Positions 1 to 8,650 of a stretch of DNA of 23,403 bases are shown here, piece after piece. The position numbers were made by a program, and so were the translations under genes. The DNA lies in IMG/VR virus record IMGVR_UViG_3300009011_000054, positions 1 through 23,403 of that record; one strand, given 5' to 3'. The notes under the pieces were generated by a model that saw only the letters and a list, made by a program, of their open reading frames with translations, was not told the origin of the DNA and did not search any database. This DNA is from a virus. How positions within the stretch are numbered: the first letter of the stretch is position 1; the number at the start of each line of letters is the position of its first letter.

Positions 1-8
1 CTTAGTTA

Positions 9-65
9 AATGGATATAAATAACAAATTAAGTAATTTGTTGATTTAATTACATTTATATCCATT
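9..65. repeat. Nested AT-rich inverted repeats
   Basis: Seen in sequence: an outer perfect 12-bp inverted repeat (AATGGATATAAA at 9-20, TTTATATCCATT at 54-65) encloses an inner perfect 9-bp one (AACAAATTA at 22-30, TAATTTGTT at 33-41) with a 2-nt loop. There is no gene at 1-183. The stretch lies at the tail-distal end of the phage cluster, where an attachment site, a terminator for a gene left of the window, or a protein-binding site would be plausible. None of these can be shown from the window alone. Confidence 0.6.
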
Positions 66-120
66 GGAATATTAGATTCTGTACCCATAAATGTACACAC
101 ATTAAAAATGTAACATACAC

Positions 121-168
121 TTGACGTCTGTAATCGCAAAAGCTTAAATACTGTATATCCAAACAGTA
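121..168 (+). promoter_or_regulatory. SOS promoter with LexA box for the DinI-like gene
   Basis: CTGTATATCCAAACAG at 151-166 is a CTG-N10-CAG LexA box. The flanking TA on each side also fits the enterobacterial 20-bp consensus. A possible -35 TTGACG (121-126) and a weak -10 TTAAAT (144-149) are 17 nt apart, which puts the start point inside the box, so LexA would occlude initiation. The DinI-like start codon lies 16 nt after the box. The box is a strong call; the exact -10 is less certain. Confidence 0.85.
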
Positions 169-183
169 TTTAGAGGTGCGTAT

Positions 184-447
184 ATGTTCGTTGAATTGGT
201 CTATGACAAACGTAATGTGGAAGGGTTGGATGGGGCCAGAGAGATTATCCTGGCAGAGCTGACGAAGCGGGTGCACCAGATTTTCCCTGATGCCGAGGTG
301 AGGGTGAAGCCAATGCAGGCGAACGCTTTAAATAGCGACGCCAGCAAAAGCGATAGGGAAAAGCTGAACCGTATGCTGGAGGAAATGTTTGATGAATCCG
401 ACATGTGGCTGACATCAGAATTTCCTACCGTTCGCCAGCATGGGTAG
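184..447 (+). CDS. DinI-family SOS modulator, phage type
   Basis: The 87-aa product matches the DinI family (host DinI is about 81 aa): a beta-alpha-beta-beta-alpha pattern, a central FPDAEVRVKPMQAN segment around residues 34-47, and an acidic C-terminal helix (EEMFDESDMW, about 66-75). Host DinI binds RecA, stabilises or modulates the RecA filament and limits LexA and UmuD cleavage. A phage copy would tune the SOS response that induces prophages. The start follows GAGGTG 6 nt upstream and sits directly behind a LexA box. The gene is on the plus strand, opposite to the late genes, and so can be expressed from a lysogen during SOS. Product family is confident; whether it dampens or prolongs SOS here is unknown. 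Confidence 0.85.
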   Translation: MFVELVYDKRNVEGLDGAREIILAELTKRVHQIFPDAEVRVKPMQANALNSDASKSDREKLNRMLEEMFDESDMWLTSEFPTVRQHG

Positions 448-552
448 AAACATACCGGGCAGAATCCACCAACTGCCCTCCAATCATTCAGGTGTGGTGC
501 CGTTTTACCACCCCAAATTTTGCCCCTATTTTGGAACCATGCTGTATGTCAC
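448..552. other. Non-coding spacer between the DinI-like gene and the cargo promoter
   Basis: No credible gene is seen. A weak hairpin, GTGGT and ACCAC around an 8-nt loop (about 493-510), followed by an A/T-rich stretch, may act as a poor terminator for the DinI-like gene. I see no tRNA and no duplicated att-like core. Confidence 0.4.
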
Positions 553-581
553 TTGTAACGCTTTAACTAGCTAAGTAAAAT
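553..581 (+). promoter_or_regulatory. Probable sigma-70 promoter of the acyltransferase cassette
   Basis: TTGTAA (553-558, 4/6) and TAAAAT (576-581, 5/6) are separated by exactly 17 nt, giving a start near 588 and a leader of about 28 nt before the small membrane protein gene. It is independent of the late operon and on the opposite strand, so the cassette can be expressed in a lysogen, as expected for a conversion gene. Confidence 0.6.
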
Positions 582-615
582 TAAACGTAAATGCCTAAAA
601 TGCCATGGATTGCTC

Positions 616-792
616 ATGAAAAAAGCTCTTGTTTATATCGTCACCTTAGTGACCATTTTACTTATTTTTGCCGCGCCTCCGGGCGATTCCTTATACAGCA
701 ACCCCTTTTATGTAGTGACGCTCATTTTCATTGTGGTGCTAGTTACCACTGCAATTACTCACGCAATTTATGACAAATCAAGCAATGACTAA
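616..792 (+). CDS. Small two-helix membrane protein upstream of the acyltransferase
   Basis: The product is 58 aa, counting from the ATG at 616; an in-frame TTG six bases upstream is less likely. It has two strongly hydrophobic segments at about residues 4-20 and 32-49, joined by a short polar loop with a PPGDS turn, and a charged tail (YDKSSND). Its 3' end overlaps the acyltransferase by 23 nt, which implies translational coupling. I do not recognise the family. A partner role for the acyltransferase (stability, substrate delivery) is inference from the overlap only. A clear Shine-Dalgarno is not obvious. Base composition is AT-rich like the acyltransferase, so the two probably arrived together. 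Confidence 0.7.
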   Translation: MKKALVYIVTLVTILLIFAAPPGDSLYSNPFYVVTLIFIVVLVTTAITHAIYDKSSND

Positions 793-1876
793 GCCACCAA
801 ACCAGATGCAACAGCTTAGATCGATTCAGATGCTGCGGGGCGTTGCAGCCCTGTTCGTAGTATTTTTTCATTTCACCATACCCATTCACTTAGACAAAAA
901 CACCATTGTTGGCTCTATGCTTTCGAACGGATGGTCTGGTGTTGATATGTTCTTCGTGATATCTGGTTTTATTGCAGCGTACACTGTTCGAACCGAGGAT
1001 TCAGGAGCCAAGGAAGCAGCCAACTATTTTTTAAAACGACTCATTCGGATAGTGCCGTTATATTATCTTGTCATCCTGCTTAGCATGGGCAGCTCACATG
1101 AAACATTCATAGAATCATTAAAATCTATGGTCTTTGTTCCTATCGGTGGTGAAGGTGCTGATAGCTATGGTCCATTGTATGGGGGTTCCAGAGTTGCCCA
1201 AGGATGGACATTAAACTATGAGATTTTTTTCTACATTGTAGTAGCGTTGTCGTTTTTTGTTGGCCGATTAAAATGGGTGTTTATCAACATCACTATGTTT
1301 TCCCTCATTTTAATTCCACTCCTTTTACTGCCGACGCCTGACAATTACGGTATTTCTGGATTCAGATTTTCGATCCCATACATCAGCATGATCACGAACC
1401 CTGTGATTCTGGAATTCCTGCTTGGATTGCTTGTTTTCTACACGCACAAGAAAATGGATAACAAAATCAATGTCACCTGGGTAATTGTCATCACATACTC
1501 CATCGTATTTTTTGTTTTAAATCTTCAAAGTCCTTTCTTTTACAGCTCACGGTTAACGATGTGGGGCATTCCCAGCGCACTGCTGGTAGTCTCATTATTG
1601 AAACTGGAGAAGTGCGACAAACTACCCAGTATTAAATGGTTAATGATTTCCGGAAGTCTGTCGTTTTCAATTTATCTGCTTCATGATGGAGTACAAAAAA
1701 ACGTCAGGAAAATTACAAAATCCCTTTTCGGAGATACTGCACTTCAGCATATCTGGATTCAGTTACTTGCTATTGGTGCTTCCCTTGCACTGACCTATAT
1801 GCTCGCGAAAGTAACATATAAATATATTGAGCAACGGCAAAACAATAACCTCCGCAAGTACATTCTTGTGCGGTGA
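770..1876 (+). CDS. Acyltransferase-3 family membrane protein, probable O-antigen acetyltransferase
   Basis: The 368-aa product belongs to the acyltransferase-3 family (Oac/OafA/NodX-like inner-membrane O-acyltransferases). Diagnostic parts are the N-terminal LRGVAALFVVFFHF segment with the family Arg (R23) and His (H34), GWSGVDMFFVISGFI at about 54-68, and an FLKRLIRIVP helix start at about 88-96. About ten membrane helices follow. There is no SGNH domain, so this is the short, Oac-like class. Phage enzymes of this class acetylate LPS O-antigen sugars and change serotype and phage adsorption. That substrate is inferred; capsule or another glycan is possible. ATG at 785 is an alternative start. 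The gene is clearly richer in A+T than the phage late genes, a sign of separate origin. Confidence 0.88.
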   Translation: MTNQAMTKPPNQMQQLRSIQMLRGVAALFVVFFHFTIPIHLDKNTIVGSMLSNGWSGVDMFFVISGFIAAYTVRTEDSGAKEAANYFLKRLIRIVPLYYLVILLSMGSSHETFIESLKSMVFVPIGGEGADSYGPLYGGSRVAQGWTLNYEIFFYIVVALSFFVGRLKWVFINITMFSLILIPLLLLPTPDNYGISGFRFSIPYISMITNPVILEFLLGLLVFYTHKKMDNKINVTWVIVITYSIVFFVLNLQSPFFYSSRLTMWGIPSALLVVSLLKLEKCDKLPSIKWLMISGSLSFSIYLLHDGVQKNVRKITKSLFGDTALQHIWIQLLAIGASLALTYMLAKVTYKYIEQRQNNNLRKYILVR

Positions 1877-1882
1877 CCTCAC

Positions 1883-1900
1883 GCGGGGGAACTCCCCCGC
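1883..1900. terminator. GC-rich hairpin between converging transcription units
   Basis: GCGGGGG (1883-1889) and CCCCCGC (1894-1900) form a perfect 7-bp stem with an AACT loop. It lies 6 nt after the acyltransferase stop and 5 nt beyond the stop of the oppositely oriented fibre assembly gene. There is no U-tract on either side, so termination may be weak or factor-dependent. Confidence 0.55.
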
Positions 1901-1905
1901 ATCCT

Positions 1906-2343
1906 TCACGGCTGCCCAGGCCAGTTGATAGAATCGAACAGTTCCTGACTCTCAACTCCATCAAATATTAACGCCTTAAGCTTTTTGTTGTAGTCGATCC
2001 ATTTCAGCAGTTGCACTTTATCTGTATCGCTAATTACCCCCAGCGCAGCTTCTGTTCGCCAGTCAGCCGTCGCCACGTCGGACACGTGCAATAATGCCTG
2101 CCTCTGCTCTTCAGCCTGTGCAACCCAGTCAACAGGTGGTGGCGAATACGGCGAGACGTCCCCCCATTTTCGCCGGTCGCACTGCGCAAAAATATCACGA
2201 CCCCACGCGAGAGCATCATCAGCCGTGGCCGTAAATGGAACATATTCGTCTGGTATATGTCTGAATAGCACTTCACAGTCAATAGCAGTTTTCTTTTCGT
2301 TTGCATATACAGGGTTACGAACATCATCAAACTGTAAATACAT
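1906..2343 (-). CDS. tfa: Tail fibre assembly protein (Tfa, Mu gpU-like)
   Basis: The 145-aa product fits the caudoviral tail fibre assembly family: a divergent N-terminal half beginning [14 protein letters not shown], a short Pro-rich linker, and the conserved C-terminal part with Trp-rich segments (ADWRTEAALGVISD, LLKWIDYNKKL). Such proteins are chaperones that trimerise or cap the distal fibre and often stay attached to the tip. The start overlaps the fibre stop (TAATG), the normal fibre-Tfa pairing. It is the last gene of the late operon. The gene is full length and intact. Confidence 0.9.
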   Translation of the reverse strand: MYLQFDDVRNPVYANEKKTAIDCEVLFRHIPDEYVPFTATADDALAWGRDIFAQCDRRKWGDVSPYSPPPVDWVAQAEEQRQALLHVSDVATADWRTEAALGVISDTDKVQLLKWIDYNKKLKALIFDGVESQELFDSINWPGQP

Positions 2344-3650
2344 TACGCAATCCTCACAAATAAAGTCGCTGAGTAATGGCGGTTTGATCCGTCCATGTCA
2401 TTGTATGCATACCCCAGACAGCGCCATGTACCGGCAAGTGAGCCAGTAGCCCTTAACGCCGCCCAGTTACCACCTGCGGTGTCGGGATAGCCAGCAACAG
2501 ATGCAGGTTGAATGTTACTTCCCGCCGTCGTTCCTCCAGGCGCAACTGTTGTGCTTTGCGGGTTTAAACGGGCAAAAACAACCGAACCGACCGCACCGTG
2601 GTTCCAGTTTACAAATCGCGCATCACTTTCCGCTTTTGTATACGCCTGACCGGCTGCCATGTAATCTCCCCTGGCCTGATAGCGCGCGTCAAAGTTGGTG
2701 TAGTTGCCGGGAATGATTTGTTCTTTCATTTCCAGGCGTCCGATGCGAACGTTGATATAGCCCATGATTCCAAGTTCGCCGGTGTTGGGGTAATTGCTGT
2801 AGAAGCCGATTCCGTACCAGCTTTTCAGCAGTAAGTTTGCACCGCTGAATGAAGCACCATCCGAGCCGTAACCAATGCCGCCCAGATATTCGGCATTTTG
2901 TAGGCGTAATCCTTGAGTGAATTGTACTTGCTTCTGAAAGGTTCCTCCCTGACTGGCGGAAACTGCATCCACATCATCAGCAGTGGGTTTATATGCAGTG
3001 GAATATAGCTGAGACCATGTAGCTGTCTTTGTACTGGTGTTCACCTGCCCTATATAGGCCTGATTAGAGCTGCGTAGCGTCACCCAAAATTGATTTGCAT
3101 AAATACTTTCAGCTTCTACGGAAAAACGAGTGTTACCTGAATTAGCGGGCATGCCTTCTGCAGCAATACTACCTGCACCAACTCCCGCCGCAGAATATTT
3201 ACCAGTACATGCAATATCAAAAATTGACGCTAGTGACGTTAATCCGGCCGTGGTGCCTAAACCATAATCTGTAACCTGCAGTACATGGCCTGATGTCGTA
3301 TCGTAACGGGATGTTGTGACATCTCGAGTTGCTGCACTCTTCAGCTGCAGGCTTGCCCGAGCGAGCGCAATATCGGTCAGATCTGAAAGATTATTTTTTT
3401 TCAGGAGTGCGTCAGGAATTTTGGACGTGATAATTTTAACGATCGCCTGATAAAGCTGGTCATGTTGCTCTTTGTCCAGAGCGAGTCCTGACTTCTCTAT
3501 TACGGCACAAATTTCTTCCTGAACGGCATCCCACATATCGCTGTTCAGGTCAGTAGCGCGACGCCCTGTCGCCGGGTCGCCATTCGTAAAACCATTTTTA
3601 CCGGGACCAAATTTATCGGCCTGTGCTGTGGGTGTATCAATTCGATGCAT
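2343..3650 (-). CDS. Tail fibre protein (Mu gpS-like)
   Basis: The product is 435 aa. The ATG at 3650 is chosen because AAGGAA lies 6 nt upstream and the protein then begins [15 protein letters not shown], a usual start for these fibres. An open frame continues upstream but only inside the preceding gene. The N-terminal part attaches to the baseplate; [18 protein letters not shown] (about 105-122) is a recurrent segment in enterobacterial prophage fibres. The middle is low-complexity, rich in Ser, Thr, Gly and Asn, and the end ([10 protein letters not shown]) is typical of Tfa-dependent fibres. It should bind the host surface receptor, likely LPS. No second, invertible fibre half is present nearby. 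Intact. Confidence 0.87.
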   Translation of the reverse strand: MHRIDTPTAQADKFGPGKNGFTNGDPATGRRATDLNSDMWDAVQEEICAVIEKSGLALDKEQHDQLYQAIVKIITSKIPDALLKKNNLSDLTDIALARASLQLKSAATRDVTTSRYDTTSGHVLQVTDYGLGTTAGLTSLASIFDIACTGKYSAAGVGAGSIAAEGMPANSGNTRFSVEAESIYANQFWVTLRSSNQAYIGQVNTSTKTATWSQLYSTAYKPTADDVDAVSASQGGTFQKQVQFTQGLRLQNAEYLGGIGYGSDGASFSGANLLLKSWYGIGFYSNYPNTGELGIMGYINVRIGRLEMKEQIIPGNYTNFDARYQARGDYMAAGQAYTKAESDARFVNWNHGAVGSVVFARLNPQSTTVAPGGTTAGSNIQPASVAGYPDTAGGNWAALRATGSLAGTWRCLGYAYNDMDGSNRHYSATLFVRIA

Positions 3651-4224
3651 TGTCTGTTCCTTCCGGGTATGCAAATACGACGACGGTATGCGATGGAGCC
3701 AGTTTTTCGATGACGCATTCCGCGACCGTGTCGCCCCATGTCCTGATTGCGGAATTGCACGCACTGATGCTGGTCTGCCAGCTAACATTGGCGTCTGCAG
3801 GTATGTTCACCCGCCAGTAATAACGCCAGAATTCCCCCCACTCTGGATTGGGGGTGCTGTTGATGTTCTGAAACTGTTCAATTGTGGCCGTGGTATAGCC
3901 GAGTGCGTCCAGCTGGTTGCGATAAAACTGTTCGTTAATACCTCCAGCAACGTTAGCCTTGGCGTCAAGGCGCTGCTGCCGCTGTCGTAACGACTGAACA
4001 CCATCCGGAGTACAGGAATCAGGCAGGCCGTAGACGGTTTCATAGCGGTCTATCAGCTCTGTCGTCTGTGCAGGGTCGATTTCTTTCATCAGCGCGTTTG
4101 TACGCTGATGTACGCGTGTCAGTGACGGTGCCAGCCCTTCAATCAGCGGGTTTTCACCCTCCCATGCAGGGCCAGGTGGCAGCAACTTATAGAGAAGCTG
4201 CTCATATTCATCCTGCAGTGGCAT
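3637..4224 (-). CDS. Baseplate protein, YmfQ/DUF2313 family (Mu gp48-like)
   Basis: The 195-aa product has the family N-terminus ([17 protein letters not shown], about 5-21) and the segment [16 protein letters not shown] (about 126-141). Mu gp48 equivalents sit in the baseplate wedge and connect gp47 to the fibres. The gene begins immediately before the gp47-like stop and its 3' end overlaps the fibre start by 14 nt, so it is tightly coupled within the baseplate cluster. No lesion seen. Confidence 0.87.
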   Translation of the reverse strand: MPLQDEYEQLLYKLLPPGPAWEGENPLIEGLAPSLTRVHQRTNALMKEIDPAQTTELIDRYETVYGLPDSCTPDGVQSLRQRQQRLDAKANVAGGINEQFYRNQLDALGYTTATIEQFQNINSTPNPEWGEFWRYYWRVNIPADANVSWQTSISACNSAIRTWGDTVAECVIEKLAPSHTVVVFAYPEGTDNASN

Positions 4225-5303
4225 CAGCTACTTACCCCCGTATACGTTGCCCAGGTAATGGTGCCCACCACGGGTAATTCAGTCTCTCCCAGCGCAACAT
4301 CTGTCACCGGCGCACGTAACTGATGCGCTACCTCCCCCGTAGCCAGGCTGATCGCTTCACTGATTCGTGAGAGGTAGACTTTTCCGGATGGCATCCCATC
4401 ACGCAACATCAGGGAATTAAGCTCCGCCGTGACGGCCGCGCGAATTTCTTCCGTATCTTTTGCCAGCGCGATGGTCATCGGAATAATCTTTTCGCTGGCT
4501 GCAAATACTGTCAGGCCTGCACCGGCAACGGGTGCCAGTGGCAATATATGATTGCGGACGGTCTGGACAAGATCATCACCCGGAGCCGGATGTGTCGGGT
4601 CACTTGTTGCCACCATCACGCCAACAGTTCCGATCCCGTCGTAATGCCGTAGCGTCCAGGCTCGGGTGATACCAGCGATTTCTTTTGCCCAGATGACATA
4701 ATCGGAATCAGCTCCGCCCTGAGGTATCCAGTAGTAACGCTCCATAACGCGGGCGCGCCAGGTTTCCAGCTCTTCCACACCATCACCGCCTGTTACGGTA
4801 TCAGCGTATCCGGTTGACGGTATGCCACTGACTGGCGTCCCCAGACGTAACGCAATACCATCGTCGGTATTACCCGCTACCCCAGCGTTATCAGCGACCA
4901 GTGGCACGCGCAAAACGCCACCAGATGCTTTGAAAGTTTGGGTTGTAGTGAAGGTCACCTGGTCATCCCGCTGAATCTGTGTACCTGCAGGCAAGGTTAG
5001 CGTGCCGTTTATCCCATCCCAGCGCACAAAACCTGCCGCGGGCACAGCATCTTTTCGCGGGCAACGTTTGATTCTGGCGTGTCGGTATAACCAGTCCTCA
5101 TCGCACAAATCAGGCAGCATATTGCGCGCCAGATAATCGATGTATCCGTAAAGCGTATGAACTGCAGCGGCCTGAGCCCGCGCGTACACCTCAGCATCCA
5201 TCCTTCGGAGCAACACATCCTCCTGGAAGCGCGTCAGCAAATCACTGCGAATGGTGGCTATCAGTTGCGGGAGTTCAGGCCGTGAAAATTGACTGTCAGC
5301 CAT
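4224..5303 (-). CDS. Baseplate wedge protein J-like (Mu gp47)
   Basis: The 359-aa product belongs to the Baseplate_J/gp47 family (P2 gpJ, T4 gp6 relatives). It shows the family core [20 protein letters not shown] (about 166-185) and [18 protein letters not shown]. The wedge ring built from this protein surrounds the hub and drives sheath contraction. I choose the ATG at 5303, which overlaps the previous stop as TGATG, over a TTG just upstream. The following gene starts at its stop codon. Full length and intact. Confidence 0.92.
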   Translation of the reverse strand: MADSQFSRPELPQLIATIRSDLLTRFQEDVLLRRMDAEVYARAQAAAVHTLYGYIDYLARNMLPDLCDEDWLYRHARIKRCPRKDAVPAAGFVRWDGINGTLTLPAGTQIQRDDQVTFTTTQTFKASGGVLRVPLVADNAGVAGNTDDGIALRLGTPVSGIPSTGYADTVTGGDGVEELETWRARVMERYYWIPQGGADSDYVIWAKEIAGITRAWTLRHYDGIGTVGVMVATSDPTHPAPGDDLVQTVRNHILPLAPVAGAGLTVFAASEKIIPMTIALAKDTEEIRAAVTAELNSLMLRDGMPSGKVYLSRISEAISLATGEVAHQLRAPVTDVALGETELPVVGTITWATYTGVSS

Positions 5304-5710
5304 CAAAGTTCACTCCATATGTCGTCAAATGTAATGTTGTGAAGAGTGCCGTCGCGCTGGTAAATCGTTACCCCGGCCGCCAGCACGTCTATTCCCGTTC
5401 GTTCTGCGTTAACGTCAACGCGAGCAGCCACACCATCCTCAGTCATCCACGCCAGCGCCTGCTGCATATACTCGCGGGCATCCTGTGGTGTTTTATTGGT
5501 GAGTTTACGTCGTTTCAGAAGATACAGGCGGGAACCGATCCGGTCGTTCTGAACAGTAGGCCAGGTATCACCCCACCAGCCATAAGGTTCTGGTGTCCGA
5601 TCGTCCCTTTCGGCACGACGCCACGAAAAAAGAGAGATCACGACGGAACGGGTTAAAAGGTCGAGCGGATCAGTGGACTCCTTCAGCAGCCCGTTAACAT
5701 AGAGGATCAT
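5303..5710 (-). CDS. Baseplate protein, Mu gp46 (gpW)-like
   Basis: The 135-aa product matches the GP46 family: a short N-terminal strand, then RRAERDDRTPEPYGWWGDTW (about 31-50), the hallmark Trp-Gly segment, and IGSRLYLLKRRKLT. It is functionally similar to the gp25/W wedge subunit that nucleates the sheath on the baseplate. It lies 2 nt after the spike gene and overlaps the gp47-like start. Intact. Confidence 0.9.
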   Translation of the reverse strand: MILYVNGLLKESTDPLDLLTRSVVISLFSWRRAERDDRTPEPYGWWGDTWPTVQNDRIGSRLYLLKRRKLTNKTPQDAREYMQQALAWMTEDGVAARVDVNAERTGIDVLAAGVTIYQRDGTLHNITFDDIWSEL

Positions 5711-5712
5711 GA

Positions 5713-6246
5713 TTATCTCATCTGTTGGTCAGGAGGGTTTGTAGTACCACCGCCGTCGCCGTTTTCCTTGTGCGTATGACCGTTGTACGTTGTGCGCATT
5801 GCAGACATCGTTTTGCCCGCGCCATCACAGAGGTCTTTAATTTGTCCCGTGGCCTCGATATCCATTTCGAAGCGGGCTTTTGGGGCATTAGTGAAAGTGA
5901 TTGGATTACCACCGCCGTTGACTACAATCCCCGAACGAGTCAGTTTTACAGACTGCCCCAGGTCGTCATAAATGGCCACCTCACCGCGCGCCAGCCCTTT
6001 CAGACGATACCGACGATCGGCAACTACCACTGCCACGCCATGAGAACGATCGCCCCCGGGGAACAGCATTACTGCTTCCGCACCATTCTGCGCAGCGGAC
6101 GTAAAACCATACGGTTCAAGGTGCTCCACGTTTTCTTTCGGCTCGCCAGCTATCAGCATCAGACCTGCGGCCTGGCATTTTTTTTCGGTATCGAGCGCGG
6201 TGATAACAGCGCGCGTAACGATATTCTGAAGAGAAGATCCAGCCAT
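5713..6246 (-). CDS. Baseplate central spike, Mu gp45-like
   Basis: The 177-aa product fits the Mu gp45 family: an N-terminal OB-fold region, a beta-helical middle, and a C-terminal tip. The sequence NGHTHKENGDGGG (about 155-167) holds an HxH pair (H157, H159). In Mu gp45 and P2 gpV such residues bind an iron ion at the membrane-piercing tip. The trimeric spike pierces the outer membrane on contraction. The start overlaps the gp44-like stop as TGATG. Intact. Confidence 0.92.
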   Translation of the reverse strand: MAGSSLQNIVTRAVITALDTEKKCQAAGLMLIAGEPKENVEHLEPYGFTSAAQNGAEAVMLFPGGDRSHGVAVVVADRRYRLKGLARGEVAIYDDLGQSVKLTRSGIVVNGGGNPITFTNAPKARFEMDIEATGQIKDLCDGAGKTMSAMRTTYNGHTHKENGDGGGTTNPPDQQMR

Positions 6247-7301
6247 CAGAATTCTGTGCCTCCCGACGTCTTTTTCTTTTTCGGCGTTGCCGGTTCTGGC
6301 AGATAAGCATCAGCCGGTCCGACACGGATTTCGGTTGTGGTGCCATTGTTATCCTGGCTGTATGTCACTTCGGCTATCACCAGTAACTCGTTATCAAACC
6401 CGTTCAGCGGATCGTAAACAATGACGGCGAGATTTGGCCGCCAGAGTTCGCCATTCCCCTGCCGCCACCCCTGAACGGTGTACGAGGTTTCCCGTGTTTT
6501 TGCAGCACGTTGCCTTGCCTCAAATTCACAACGTGCTTTGCAGCTGTCGGTCGTCGCCGTGCCGGACTGCTGCACGGTGTGCGGACGGTAGCGCGTCACG
6601 CCAGAATCAGTTGTGCTTTGTCGGATAGCAGCAATCGTTGCCTCACCGAAATCATCATCGGTACCGGGTCGCTGGCCGGTAACCTGATAACTGGAAAAAC
6701 GTTCACGAACACTGCGCTCTGTATCGCATGAAAGAATATTTTCCCCCAGCACCAGCGCCGTCGCAGCTTTCTCGCTTCCCGGTTTTCCGAGTACCAGTCG
6801 TCCCTGCGCATCGTCGTAAGCCAGCGCCTGCACCTGCCCCAGCAGGCGATTCAGACAATCCACCACAGTCTCGCTGTGTTCCGGTTGTGCATCGATGACG
6901 GCTGTGTCCGGGGCTCCTGCATCGATGACGGTAACGCCGAATGGTTTAGCCAGCGCACTGGCTATACGGAAAAGATTTTTCCCGTTGTGCTGTGTTGGCG
7001 CTGCTGAACAGTCAATAAGATCTGCCGTTTTGCTGCGCCCCACTATCCCCATAGTCATGGATGCCGCATCGTAGCGCAGCGGCAACGCTTCAACCCAGCC
7101 AGTAATGACCAGGTCGTCCCCGATCATCACCTCAACAAGGTCGCCATTTTTAATCTGTGAAACGCCATCACTGCCAGGCCATTGCCGGGTAATCGACACA
7201 TTAAAATCTCGGGCGACGCGATCAATACCTGCGCTGATGCGGGCCGATGTCCAGCCGCCCCATTCCCTTCCGTTTACGCGTAAAAAAACGGTATTGTTCA
7301 T
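6246..7301 (-). CDS. Baseplate hub protein, Mu gp44 (gpP)-like
   Basis: The 351-aa product fits the Mu gp44 / gpD-like hub family: an N-terminal beta-rich segment (VFLRVNGREWGGWTSARIS, about 5-23) and the later segment KTRETSYTVQGWRQGNGELW (about 268-287). The hub links the tube to the spike. The C-terminus ends in a Pro-rich, Lys-rich tail (PATPKKKK). It overlaps the gp43-like stop by ATGA and the spike start by TGATG. Intact. Confidence 0.9.
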   Translation of the reverse strand: MNNTVFLRVNGREWGGWTSARISAGIDRVARDFNVSITRQWPGSDGVSQIKNGDLVEVMIGDDLVITGWVEALPLRYDAASMTMGIVGRSKTADLIDCSAAPTQHNGKNLFRIASALAKPFGVTVIDAGAPDTAVIDAQPEHSETVVDCLNRLLGQVQALAYDDAQGRLVLGKPGSEKAATALVLGENILSCDTERSVRERFSSYQVTGQRPGTDDDFGEATIAAIRQSTTDSGVTRYRPHTVQQSGTATTDSCKARCEFEARQRAAKTRETSYTVQGWRQGNGELWRPNLAVIVYDPLNGFDNELLVIAEVTYSQDNNGTTTEIRVGPADAYLPEPATPKKKKTSGGTEF

Positions 7302-8641
7302 CGCACGGGTACCCTCAGTGGTTTTACAGGGACGAACCCAGAATGGCGGATTAGATTTCTTGAAAGAATGTCGTTTTCCCGACCTGCATCGTCATACCAG
7401 CTTGCTGCCAGCACCAGTGCGGGCAATACATCCGGGGGAATTCGCTCTGCGGTGATCTCCACCTGCGCCAGACGTGCAGAAATATCACGATTGAGGTCGG
7501 TCCTCAGAACCGTTATTTGCTTAAAAATGCCATCATCAATAATTCGCAACTGCTCCTGATCAATGGCCGTATTTAACGCGCTACGGATTTCTGTTAACTC
7601 GTCCCAGGCTGGAGGGTCTTCGGCCGTAGAGATAGGAACGGAGCCGTCGAGCGCAGGATGAGAAATGTTAATAATGTCATTACTGGCCGTGCTCCCTGTA
7701 ATCGTGCCTGCCTGACCCTGTGGCGGCGTAATGGTTTTTGGCTGAGCCAGTGTAGAAATTGTCTGTGAAGCGGTACTGATTGCTGTCGTTCTGATAACGG
7801 CCGCGATCATATTACTTCTGGCCTTTTGTACCTCAACAGAGCCGGAATCTGTCGGCCAGATTCCCCTTGGCGCCAGCCCAGGATCGAGCGTTACCCCGGA
7901 CATAGTTTTAATCATTGTTACAAGGTCTGAGGTATTGCCCGTAAGCCGGTCACCAGCGCGCCACGCATTTTGCAATGTACGCACAAAATCATTGGCTGCG
8001 CTTGGCGGCATCAGAATGACCGACAGGTCACCCTGCAGCAGACGCATCGCTGCAGATACGCCGGAATCAACCATCCGGAATGCATCCGCTACATTGCCAA
8101 TCATCGCTGCTGCGTCGGCCAGAACGTCACTCTGAATAAAATCGGGGATGCCAGAGAGTGAGAACGCGGAAAACATGCTTTCGATCGCATCATCAAACAA
8201 GCCACCTGATTGTGTGAGGCGTTGTGCCGTCGCCATGCCAGCGACCGGGAAGGAGAGATCACCGCTTTCCACGAACTGGAAGGAAACACGGCACATTCGC
8301 CCTTCTAAATTGCTGTGCGTGACCCTTACCTGCCCGTCGATACTGCCCTGCATTTCGCCATACTGGGGATGGACAAGTGTCCCCGGCCCTGCGGTTTCGA
8401 TAGCAACAATCAGACGATCACGCTTATCGGCATAATCATCGCCTACCAGATAGGCATTAATGGTCATCCGACGCGTTGCCCGCCCTAAATCCTCCGTGAA
8501 CGGTTTATCGCGGCTGGGATACTCATGCACCTGAACGCGGCGGCCAAGTGTACCTTCATCGTCTTCCACGGCAAAAGATACCCCGCGGAATGACGCATCA
8601 CGCAATCGATCGCGCCAGTCAGTTGAAGAAAAAAAAGCCAT
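7298..8641 (-). CDS. DNA circularisation / hub-associated protein, Mu gp43 (gpN)-like
   Basis: The product is 447 aa from the ATG at 8641. The open frame runs further upstream through the terminator hairpin, but MAFFSSTDWRDRLRDASFRG at 8641 is the recognisable DNA_circ_N start and has GGGGGC upstream. The N-terminal domain (about 1-90) includes GRRVQVHEYPSRDKPFTEDL. In Mu-like tails this protein belongs to the baseplate hub and tape-measure end; the name 'DNA circulation' comes from the SfV/Mu annotation, and a direct DNA role is not shown here. Intact. It is preceded by an intrinsic terminator, so its expression probably needs late antitermination or reinitiation. Confidence 0.88.
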   Translation of the reverse strand: MAFFSSTDWRDRLRDASFRGVSFAVEDDEGTLGRRVQVHEYPSRDKPFTEDLGRATRRMTINAYLVGDDYADKRDRLIVAIETAGPGTLVHPQYGEMQGSIDGQVRVTHSNLEGRMCRVSFQFVESGDLSFPVAGMATAQRLTQSGGLFDDAIESMFSAFSLSGIPDFIQSDVLADAAAMIGNVADAFRMVDSGVSAAMRLLQGDLSVILMPPSAANDFVRTLQNAWRAGDRLTGNTSDLVTMIKTMSGVTLDPGLAPRGIWPTDSGSVEVQKARSNMIAAVIRTTAISTASQTISTLAQPKTITPPQGQAGTITGSTASNDIINISHPALDGSVPISTAEDPPAWDELTEIRSALNTAIDQEQLRIIDDGIFKQITVLRTDLNRDISARLAQVEITAERIPPDVLPALVLAASWYDDAGRENDILSRNLIRHSGFVPVKPLRVPVR

Positions 8642-8650
8642 ATTGCCCCC

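Noticed and set aside
55-276. Minus-strand open frame across the DinI promoter
   Set aside because: It would overlap the LexA box and the DinI-like gene, with no ribosome site and an odd composition.
448-615. Attachment site or tRNA remnant after the DinI-like gene
   Set aside because: No tRNA-like cloverleaf segment and no duplicated core could be recognised within the window.
591-773. Alternative plus-strand frame over the small membrane protein
   Set aside because: The overlapping frame at 616-792 has a clear two-helix membrane pattern and couples to the acyltransferase; this one is Cys/His-rich and patternless.
2343-3650. Invertible tail-fibre cassette as in Mu
   Set aside because: Only one fibre and one Tfa gene, with no inverted duplicate 3' ends, crossover-like repeats or invertase in view.
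5725-6306. Plus-strand open frame of 193 codons opposite the spike gene
   Set aside because: Opposes two firmly identified baseplate genes, has no ribosome site, and shows Cys/Arg-rich composition typical of a shadow.
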